64,000 nucleotides of DNA, from the NCBI RefSeq assembly GCF_039555335.1, contig NC_092640.1, positions 35,334,784 through 35,398,783 on the forward strand, written 5' to 3'. A model generated the notes under the pieces. It ran no database searches. It was not told the origin of the DNA and worked only from the letters and a program-made list of their open reading frames with translations. Made by a program: the position numbers and the translations under genes. Shown here in pieces: positions 60,701-64,000 of this stretch; the stretch's first letter is position 1; the number at the start of each line of letters is the position of its first letter. The DNA is from Amphiura filiformis. Its lineage: Eukaryota > Echinodermata > Ophiuroidea > Amphilepidida > Amphiuridae.

Positions 60701-63008
60701 ATTTTGCTTGATCACATCACATCTATGTTTGTTGATTATTGGTCTATTGCAGCTGAAATCCATACACCCCTATGGAAGACATAACCTTAATCTCTCATAC
60801 AGGGGGTGTAGAATTCAAATAGAGTCACCCATTCAGGTAGCCCCATTTGAAATTCACACTCCCTGTATGAAAGATTAACGTCATATCTTCCATAGGGGGT
60901 GTATGGATTTCAAAAGAATAACCCATTTAGTGGAGCAGTTTGACAAAATATTTTTGTGCAGGAATTCTCTGTTGTTTTGAAGACCAAGTTTGTTTTGTTC
61001 GTTTGTATGTTTGTTTCAGCGAGAGTCTGTCCAAGCATGAATCGGTCTTCTGCGAGCTGTTAAATGAACCAGAGAAGCCACCCAGCTTTGGCGCACCTCT
61101 ACGCACTCTGATGAAACTACCGCTAGATCGCATCAAATGCTATGCCTATTTGCTTAAGAAACTGTCCGAATACTATGCCCAGGTAAGTCATCTGGTATTG
61201 TATCATTCATACATAAATTCTAGCTAGTTCATTGGTCGATTGTCATTTGTAATTTTTACCATCAGCCTCTCTACACTCGCTGATTTAGTTATAGGGTGGA
61301 TCCCAAAATGTGAAGTTTGTCAAGGCAAAACATGGTGTTATGTTGATGACAAAATGAATTCCCTACCTTAAATAGGTTTTTGAAGTAATAGAAAAAATGT
61401 ATGAGTAAAATAAAAAAAAATATTAACTGCCTTAAATTCATGCAGTATCGTGGAAATATAATTACTTGGTGAAAGATGTATTGTCCCAATCATCACTGTC
61501 CCAACTTGTGCAATGGAACATTTCCCTTATGGATTCACTCATATTTCACAATTGTTCATCACTGTTTAACAACAATGTGTCCGGGTCGTCTGTGTGCATG
61601 GTTTACTTCGCGAGGGCTGCCCGAGCAGAGTATACTGGAAAGATTGGCATAGTGCACACCGACATCGCCTGGCTAATAAGTACTTGGTACACCAGAGATA
61701 CTAAAATCAATACCCGGGATCGATACACGTGAATGTGCTATGCACGATTTTGATATTCAGATGAAAATCTTTGGATACCGGGGTAGAAAATGATGAATAT
61801 ATCCCGTAAATGATTTCGCCAAAGAAACCAGATGTGGTTCGTTGCACTTGAATATATGTGTTGAACAGATATGATTGTCATTAGCTTGCGTCTTGAGAAA
61901 GAAGCTTGCGTCTTGAACTCAAAAACTGACAATAATTCTGATTTTATATGTGCCGAATTATATAGCGCAGTGTATAGGCCAATCGTGGAGGTAGTCTAAA
62001 AGCATATGACCTATGGCTTACCATGCTCGACTCACACGCAGCGAGGTCAGTCACCGGGCTATTGTCAGTAGCCTTAGTCAGATGTCCTTCGGCCCATTAT
62101 GCGTCTCAAAACTATTAAACAGGTCGGAACAAAATGGCCATGCGTGGCGGTGGATTCAACCTACCATGGCGATTTCTGCCATGAAGATATCGGGCGATGA
62201 CACTGTGTAGCATTTGGCAGTATTTGTAGATATTTCATGGCCATATCCAGCCCTGCTGTTAGTCTATTGCAAACTCAAAACCTGCCAAGAAGTAATCACT
62301 GTGTGATAAGGCCGGCGTCGACAGGTCCTTTGTCGGAATCCTGTCGACAAAGTGAATTATGTCAACATATCGACAGAACTTCGTCCATGGCGACATAGTG
62401 CTAAGGCAATGGCCCAGTAAAACTTCGCCAGGCAAGCTCATTTTCACTCAAAATATTGGCCATTTCCAATGTATTTTCAACAAAATGCAATGCCAAATCT
62501 TATCTTTTACCTACTATTTCGCAAATTTTTCATGTTATTTGCCTTCAGGGGTCATACTTTTGGCAGTATTTTGCCTTGTTTTCCCAGTGTGAATTGTACA
62601 CTTTATCGCTACATGTACATGCTCGCTATGAAGACGGCCATCTTGGATTCTGCTGAAATTGCCGACAGTGTTTCTAAATAATGTTAGGTTAAAATTTTTT
62701 AAATATTCCTAAAATCATGAAAAAAAAAGTCCTGGTATTTTTTACACTGTCGACATCAAGATACAAAATATGTCGACATGTCAACATCAAAAAACGGTGC
62801 CGACGCCGGCCCTACTGTGTGAGGACATTATTTTTCAGTCAATGCAAAATTACACTTTTTCTTTTTGTACCATTAGGATTCACATGAACACAAAGTGTTG
62901 ACCACATCTAGTGCATTATGGGAGAATTTGAAGAGTATGGTAGATGGTAAATTAGCTGATGCAGAAGAAACCAGGAAGTTCTGGGAATCGTGCCCCTCCA
63001 AACTTGCT
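26322..63008 (+). CDS. ALS2: Alsin (ALS2), 5' part of gene, nine coding exons, 3' end outside window
   Basis: Alsin is a cytosolic/endosomal guanine nucleotide exchange factor: RCC1-like repeats, a DH/PH module linked to Rac1, MORN repeats and a C-terminal VPS9 domain acting on Rab5. Here I see exons 26322-26392, 36416-37875, 50091-50260, 51188-51300, 55092-55257, 58252-58423, 59427-59682, 61020-61182 and 62877-63008. Every junction has GT and AG and the codon phases agree throughout (2,2,0,2,0,1,2,0,0) if two 1-base frame breaks are corrected. About 901 codons result: RCC1 block at about residues 62-225, acidic low-conservation linker to about 470, second RCC1 block about 490-600, DH domain about 670-890. 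Order and spacing match vertebrate alsin as I know the family. PH, MORN and VPS9 must lie downstream. Gene identity is confident; exact ends of exons 2 and 3 are less so. Confidence 0.9.
27419..28006. repeat. Tandemly duplicated foldback unit
   Basis: 27419-27532 is a near-complete hairpin (AGGGGTTCATTCATATATTT ... its complement), followed by a segment ending GGGCATAAACGCTGTTTATGCCC...GTATGAAC. The same head and tail recur at 27741-28006 with part of the hairpin missing. Confidence 0.75.
28011..31463. mobile_element. 3.45-kb element with TIR GGGCCAGAGCCAAAA and 4-bp AGTG duplication
   Basis: GGGCCAGAGCCAAAA at 28011 is exactly inverted at the right end (31463). AGTG flanks both sides (28007-28010, 31464-31467). 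The left part repeats GTGACTGACGGGACA-like words (about 28080, 28260, 28449, 28461, 29824, 29990); the right part repeats ATTCCGTCCCGCCACA (about 30632, 31043, 31062, 31256, 31423). A separate element (28656-29631) is nested inside. No transposase is seen, so it is non-autonomous. Confidence 0.8.
28656..29631. mobile_element. Nested 976-bp element, TIR GTAGGGGAGATTGGGGTTAG
   Basis: The terminal repeats match over more than 20 bp in inverse orientation, with CCA on both sides (28653-28655, 29632-29634). The terminal word GGGGTTAGTTGAAAC recurs internally near 29028, 29051 and 29427 and in inverse near 29386 and 29408. Non-coding. Confidence 0.8.
31800..32359. mobile_element. hAT-like non-autonomous element, 8-bp duplication CTAAATGA
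   Basis: TIRs TAGGGGTGTGA / TCACACCCTTA flanked by identical CTAAATGA (31792-31799 and 32360-32367). The interior is a long imperfect palindrome (about 31925-32240) centred near 32080. Subterminal words resembling GGGTACCCGGCA occur near both ends. Confidence 0.85.
32731..32849. repeat. Foldback carrying degenerate telomere-like repeats
   Basis: TCCTTCATGTAATTAT at 32731 is inverted near 32834-32849. Between them run variants of CCCTAA (32766-32826). Confidence 0.65.
32902..33162. mobile_element. 261-bp MITE, TAA duplication, about 70-bp arms
   Basis: GGTCTGTATGCACAAAAGAG starts the left arm and its complement ends the right arm with few mismatches. TAA lies on both sides (32899-32901, 33163-33165), as expected for PIF/Harbinger-type MITEs. 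The arms contain palindromic TTAGACCGGGTCTAA words. Confidence 0.8.
36097..36280. repeat. Two 92-bp tandem units
   Basis: TTTGGTTGCCGATCCATGCT at 36097 and its near copy at 36189; each unit continues CGTCCTGGCAGG / TTGTCCTTGCAGG and ends in AAATCGGACCTC. Confidence 0.8.
36416..37875 (+). CDS. ALS2: ALS2 coding exon 2: first RCC1 block, acidic linker, start of second RCC1 block
   Basis: A large exon after a TTTGCAG acceptor (AG 36414-36415). It encodes RCC1-type repeats with hallmark segments such as FGSGEFGQLGH, CGANHTGVV, CWGDSSSGQCG, CGDTHTLAL and WSWGTGPQLGLG, then a long D/E/S/T-rich linker with no recognisable fold. The reading frame is 0 (codons starting at multiples of 3) down to a stop at 37637. 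The end of the exon, which encodes WTWGKGASGQLGQG, is in a different frame, open only from 37520. A 1-base loss somewhere in 37520-37637 is therefore needed; the C4 run at 37562-37565 is a candidate. The donor is AA|GTAAGT at 37876, phase 2, matching exon 3. The break falls in unconserved linker and cannot be placed exactly. Confidence 0.88.
38050..39408. mobile_element. hAT-like MITE, 8-bp duplication AGTGTACC, split by a second insertion
   Basis: TIRs CAAGGGTGAAA / TTTCACCCTTG flanked by identical AGTGTACC (38042-38049 and 39409-39416). Without the nested 1049-bp element the original is about 300 bp and repeats TGGCCCCTGGTT-like words near 39162, 39195, 39218, 39318 and 39374. Confidence 0.9.
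38075..39123. mobile_element. Nested hAT-like element, 8-bp duplication GGGAGACG
   Basis: TIRs CAGCCCTCGAATTAA / TTAATTTGAGGGCTG flanked by identical GGGAGACG (38067-38074 and 39124-39131). The interior repeats TTGCCGTGCCCC-like words near 38163, 39025 and 39089. No transposase frame. Confidence 0.92.
39911..40045. mobile_element. 135-bp foldback MITE
   Basis: TTAGGTTCAACATCGGTATG and the inverse CATACCGATGGTTCACCTAA form about 38-bp arms reaching TTTTTGCGC / GCGCATAA. Confidence 0.7.
40997..41288 (-). mobile_element. TIR-ended, tRNA-containing repeat, copy 1
   Basis: Ends TTAACCCTAAC / GTTAGGGTTAA are exact inverses. On the - strand the interior has a strong B box (GGTTCGAATCC, about 41094-41104) in a tRNA-like context at about 41085-41160, suggesting a SINE core. 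A second copy lies 30 bp downstream. Confidence 0.7.
41319..41622 (-). mobile_element. TIR-ended, tRNA-containing repeat, copy 2
   Basis: Same ends and orientation as 40997-41288, nearly identical sequence with a damaged B box (CCCCGAATCGAAACC on the + strand) and a small TATA-rich expansion near 41505-41525. Confidence 0.7.
41661..44941. mobile_element. 3.3-kb element, TIR GGGCTATTCCAGAAAATAG, internal GTCAGGAGTGTTACA words
   Basis: About 42-bp terminal inverted repeats (41661-41702 and 44900-44941) with one or two mismatches; ATT on both sides. The word GTCAGGAGTGTTACA occurs near 42126, 42530, 42692 and 44334, inverted near 42883, and split by the nested 43078-44163 insertion. No transposase seen. 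The TIR start is shared with the small GGCTATTCC MITEs. Confidence 0.82.
43078..44163. mobile_element. Nested hAT-like element, 8-bp duplication GTCAGGAG
   Basis: TIRs CAGGCTGCGACAAAT / ATTTGTCGCGGCCTG flanked by identical GTCAGGAG (43070-43077 and 44164-44171); the target was one of the host element's own repeated words. Subterminal words CGGGCAATT and GCCCGATCGGGCAA occur near both ends. A further foldback (about 43456-43680, arms AGGACATTTTGTCCTTTGAC) is inside. Confidence 0.92.
47013..47304. mobile_element. 292-bp hAT-like MITE, 8-bp duplication GTTGGGTT
   Basis: TIRs CATGCCTCGAAATAA / TTATTTCGAGGCTTG flanked by identical GTTGGGTT (47005-47012 and 47305-47312). The interior repeats GGCTCCTGGTCC-like words near 47074, 47215, 47250 (inverse) and 47270. 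Confidence 0.92.
49893..49938. repeat. (AAGC)n microsatellite
   Basis: About ten AAGC units, the first interrupted. Confidence 0.9.
50091..50260 (+). CDS. ALS2: ALS2 coding exon 3: RCC1 repeat
   Basis: After a TTCTTGCAG acceptor, the first base completes an AAA codon with exon 2. The exon encodes a textbook RCC1 unit: IIRIVAGTNHNLAITSNGQ then VYSWGGNTDGQLGH, lining up with the fourth/fifth alsin repeats. The frame hits TAA at 50257-50259 just before the best donor (AAG|GTATTA at 50261). Removing one A from the A6 run 50247-50252 restores VPKRIK, which matches the V-P of the family and gives the phase 0 exon 4 needs. A weaker donor at 50242 (CTA|GTACCA) would also be in phase without any indel, but would shorten the RCC1 blade by six residues. 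The intron upstream is 12.2 kb. Confidence 0.85.
51188..51300 (+). CDS. ALS2: ALS2 coding exon 4: end of second RCC1 block
   Basis: Acceptor CTTACAG (AG 51186-51187), donor AAG|GTATAG at 51301, phases 0 in and 2 out. The 37 codons plus two bases contain VWDAAAGTTHTLLVADG and FQPDVYYLGKQ, corresponding to the IAAGRDYSLFLVD...FQPGLYY segment of vertebrate alsin. A damaged second copy of the 3' end of this exon with its donor lies downstream at 51848-51905. Confidence 0.9.
51570..51843. mobile_element. MITE of the GGCTATTCC family, copy 2
   Basis: GGCTATTCCATTTAAAATCC at the left, inverse-related TGTGGATTTCATCTGGAAA at the right; the interior matches 59770-60044 (CCTGTGGAAGAT, CAGGGGGAGTATGGGTTTCA). 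The right end is degraded. Confidence 0.8.
51848..51905 (+). pseudogene. Duplicated 3' end of ALS2 exon 4 with its donor site
   Basis: TTAGCTTCCAGCCTGATGTA ... AAACCAAGGTATAGG closely copies 51264-51306 with small indels that break the frame. It lies immediately after the 51570-51843 MITE. Confidence 0.85.
52577..53225. mobile_element. 649-bp element, TIR CGTCGTCCGTATTCCATAG, 4-bp duplication ACTT
   Basis: Terminal repeats of about 31 bp match in inverse; ACTT flanks both sides (52573-52576, 53226-53229). The terminal word CCATAGTGGCGTATAG or its inverse recurs near 52803, 52919, 52954, 53033 and 53068. Non-coding. Confidence 0.85.
54602..54964. mobile_element. 363-bp element with repeated GAAGTCGACTTC words
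   Basis: GATCCCGTTTATACAGAG at the left, inverse-related CTCTGTGTAAATTGGATC at the right. The near-palindrome GAAGTCGACTTC and variants occur at least six times (perfect at 54790-54801). The flanking duplication is ambiguous (TAT or CTATG). Confidence 0.7.
55092..55257 (+). CDS. ALS2: ALS2 coding exon 5: linker between RCC1 block and DH domain
   Basis: Acceptor TTTACAG (AG 55090-55091), donor AAG|GTAACA at 55258. One base completes AGT (Ser) and 55 codons follow without a stop. The product is a hydrophilic K/R/S-rich segment (for example LKDKEGKRRSASSIAKG) that matches the poorly conserved spacer of alsin between the RCC1 domain and the DH domain. The call depends on phase agreement with exons 4 and 6 and on the open frame, because the sequence itself is not diagnostic. 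Confidence 0.8.
55278..55709. mobile_element. hAT-like element with nested foldback
   Basis: TIRs CAGGGGTATGA / TCACACCCCTG, with ATTCTA on both sides (55272-55277, 55710-55715), a 6-bp match rather than the usual 8. Words TTTCAGCTTTTTT recur near both ends. Nested at 55362-55621 is a foldback (ATATGTGACATGATCAAGG and inverse) related to 35497-35750 and 60475-60720. Confidence 0.65.
56401..57550. mobile_element. 1150-bp hAT-like element, 8-bp duplication TCAAGTAG
   Basis: TIRs CAGTGGCGTAGCTGCC / (inverse) CAGCTACGCCACTG flanked by identical TCAAGTAG (56393-56400 and 57551-57558). A nested foldback with GTAGTCCACTTG / CAAGTGGACTAC lies at about 56735-56886. No transposase frame. Confidence 0.93.
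57665..57737. repeat. (GTT)n microsatellite
   Basis: About 24 uninterrupted GTT units. Confidence 0.95.
58252..58423 (+). CDS. ALS2: ALS2 coding exon 6: last RCC1-like strand and start of DH domain
   Basis: Acceptor CTATTTCAG (AG 58250-58251), donor CAG|GTGATT at 58424, phases 0 in and 1 out. It encodes WVQAIAAAGDTCACIVDKNV followed by SILQELTASERLIHNQLSTI, aligning with the alsin stretch that reads TAGKDSYLALVDKNI...SLHELATTERRFYSKLSDI. This is where the DH helical bundle begins in alsin. Confidence 0.92.
59182..59420. mobile_element. Harbinger-like MITE in the acceptor of ALS2 exon 7
   Basis: About 48-bp arms: GGGAACAAACCAAAAGATCG at 59182 and its inverse ending 59420, flanked by TTA on both sides (59179-59181, 59421-59423). 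It lies inside the exon 7 3' splice site: the original pyrimidine tract (59159-59180) is now 240 bp upstream and only TTACAG remains between element and exon. Confidence 0.9.
59427..59682 (+). CDS. ALS2: ALS2 coding exon 7: DH (RhoGEF) domain core
   Basis: Acceptor CCCTTACAG (AG 59425-59426), donor CAG|GTAAAT at 59683, phases 1 in and 2 out. It encodes helices of the DH domain including VDLVMLKNATEYVALYEQYA and VCNFLTIGGFAHIGKIC, matching the alsin segment [20 protein letters not shown]. The acceptor is unusual: a 239-bp MITE ends 3 bp before its CAG, so the pyrimidine tract used today comes partly from the transposon. Confidence 0.93.
59770..60044. mobile_element. MITE of the GGCTATTCC family, copy 3
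   Basis: GGGCTATTCCATTTAAAATC and the inverse GGAATAGCCC with AAT on both sides (59767-59769, 60045-60047). The interior is close to copy 2 at 51570. Confidence 0.85.
60475..60720. mobile_element. Foldback of the TGATCAAGCAAAATGAGTC family
   Basis: GCGATCAAGCAAAATGAGTC at the left and GACTCATTTTGCTTGATCAC at the right are inverses. Related elements at 35497-35750 and 55362-55621 share the interior (AATATTGATTTTGA; TTTTAGTGTTGCTCA). Confidence 0.7.
60741..60924. mobile_element. MITE of the GGCTATTCC family, copy 4
   Basis: 184 bp, ATT on both sides; interior pair CTATGGAAGACATAACCTTA / ACGTCATATCTTCCATAG. Closest to copy 1 at 19941. Confidence 0.8.
61020..61182 (+). CDS. ALS2: ALS2 coding exon 8: DH domain, continued
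   Basis: Acceptor TTGTTTCAG (AG 61018-61019), strong donor CAG|GTAAGT at 61183, phases 2 in and 0 out. The product contains LRTLMKLPLDRIKCYAYLLK followed by KLSEYYAQ, matching the alsin DH segment [20 protein letters not shown]. Confidence 0.92.
62307..62814. mobile_element. 508-bp hAT-like element, 8-bp duplication CTGTGTGA
   Basis: TIRs TAAGGCCGGCGTCG / CGACGCCGGCCCTA flanked by identical CTGTGTGA (62299-62306 and 62815-62822). TGTCGACA-like words recur near both ends (62321, 62331, 62340, 62771). It lies 54 bp upstream of the exon 9 acceptor. Confidence 0.92.
62877..63008 (+). CDS. ALS2: ALS2 coding exon 9: end of DH domain, entering DH-PH linker
   Basis: Acceptor ACCATTAG (AG 62875-62876), donor GCT|GTAAGT at 63009, 44 codons, phase 0 at both ends. 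It encodes a helix with ADAEETRKFWESCPSKLA, matching KEAEYTLGFWKTFPGKM of vertebrate alsin immediately before the PH domain. The next exon is beyond the window. Confidence 0.9.
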
Positions 63009-64000
63009 GTAAGTATAGAGTCATGATAACCCGTTGGCTGTATTACATAGTGACGTATTTAGCTGCCTTCAGTGATTTTTATTATCATTGTTGTATTTTA
63101 TATATTGTTATTTAATATTTCACCATGCTGCTTTCGTTTATGAATGCTCATGGGATTGTAATATTGTGATAACACTTTAACAGTAATTTACAACATTTAT
63201 TTTGCTCATCACAATATTAGATGATAAAAGGTCACATAAGGCAGCCATTGCAATTACTCTGAACAAATTCATCAGGATCGTTCATAAATCACTGGTAAGC
63301 AAATGTTCTCAGTACAGATCCAAATAAGTAAAATTAGGTACTCACTACAAATATTTCGATTCCTATCGGGAATCTTGTTCACTCTGGTTTGTTTACGAAA
63401 TATTTCTAGTGAGTACCTAATTTTACTTATTTGGATCTGTACTGAGAACATTCGCTTACCATGCAGCATTGCAATTACGTCAGTATGTGATACAGGGGTT
63501 GGATTACAATGGAAAACAGAGATAAAAATGACAAAGTGGCTACAGGGCGACAGGTAACCTATTGTTGTCACACAGTAAGCAGTAATCTGTTGACCACTAT
63601 CCTGTCAATTGACGTTTAATTGGGGGTTAGGGTTAGGTTGACAAGAAAATACTTCGGTTACCTGTCGCCCTGTAGCCGCTTGTCAAAATCGCGTCTAATG
63701 TCAGGGCAAAGGCGCACCATGATTAGTTACTGACCTCGCAGTGCGGCATTTTCTGTCTAGTTGTCAGAATTTCAGACGCAAACTAGTCTTTTTATCTGTC
63801 TTTCATTATAATGCCTTAGTTATAGATCCTTTTTGTCTCGCCTGAACTTTGTTCAGGATGGGACTTAGTAATCACTATTTCTGTCTGTCCGTGTGTGTGG
63901 ATGGAGGGGTGTGTGTGTGGATGTATGTATGTATGTATGTGTGTCCGTCCGGAGCTGTATCTGGGGAACCGTAAGACTTACGGCGACGCTACTTGGTGGG
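63009..64000 (+). other. Start of ALS2 intron 9, with foldbacks
   Basis: A foldback at 63294-63460 (about 60-bp arms, AATGTTCTCAGTACAGATCC), an inverted pair at 63534-63559 / 63656-63681 (GGCTACAGGGCGACAGGTAA), and a diverged copy of the 16657 MITE to about 63812. From 63835 a dispersed repeat begins (TCGCCTGAACTTTGTTCAGG) with a GTAT microsatellite near 63922. Confidence 0.7.

Overview
The window is animal genomic DNA: AT-rich, spliced, with kilobase-scale introns and very dense in transposable elements and satellites. The only host gene I can support is the 5' half of an alsin (ALS2) orthologue on the + strand. An alsin with RCC1 repeats followed by a DH (RhoGEF) domain, a PHD-finger CR1/L2-like LINE, degenerate CCCTAA/TTAGGG stretches and many AGGCCTA-rich repeats suggest an invertebrate deuterostome. 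An echinoderm or hemichordate is my best guess, but this is inference from repeat style and not a proven placement.

Layout. 1-2220: several copies of one dispersed repeat. 2600-5917: about 97 copies of a 34-bp satellite. 5918-8090: foldback and MITE-like elements. 9772-11955: about 75 copies of a 29-bp satellite whose unit carries a full CRE (TGACGTCA) and a POU octamer (ATGCAAAT). 12346-14815: a duplicated 280-bp block, a tRNA-like SINE head and a complex 118/170-bp repeat array. 15250-20440: foldback elements, a MITE with 38-bp inverted repeats, polypyrimidine and polypurine tracts and a TAAAA microsatellite. 20461-20970: a second array of the 34-bp satellite family. 21030 to about 25860 (- strand): a CR1/L2-like LINE with two PHD fingers, endonuclease and reverse transcriptase, interrupted by two 1-base frameshifts. 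26322-63008: nine ALS2 coding exons. The window ends in the intron after exon 9, before the PH, MORN and VPS9 parts.

ALS2 is reconstructed from conserved protein segments joined by GT/AG sites whose codon phases agree at every junction, about 901 codons in all: N-terminal RCC1 block, acidic linker, second RCC1 block, DH domain. Two single-base frame breaks (one in 37520-37637, one at an A6 run at 50247-50252), together with two in the LINE at C runs, look more like homopolymer-length errors in the assembly than pseudogenisation.

The introns are packed with non-autonomous DNA transposons. Six have perfect 8-bp target-site duplications and CA/TA-starting inverted repeats (hAT-like) and one more is hAT-like with an imperfect duplication; others have 3- or 4-bp duplications. 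Many share one design: terminal inverted repeats plus a short word of about 11-16 bp scattered through the interior in both orientations. One Harbinger-like MITE sits 3 bp inside the splice acceptor of ALS2 exon 7.
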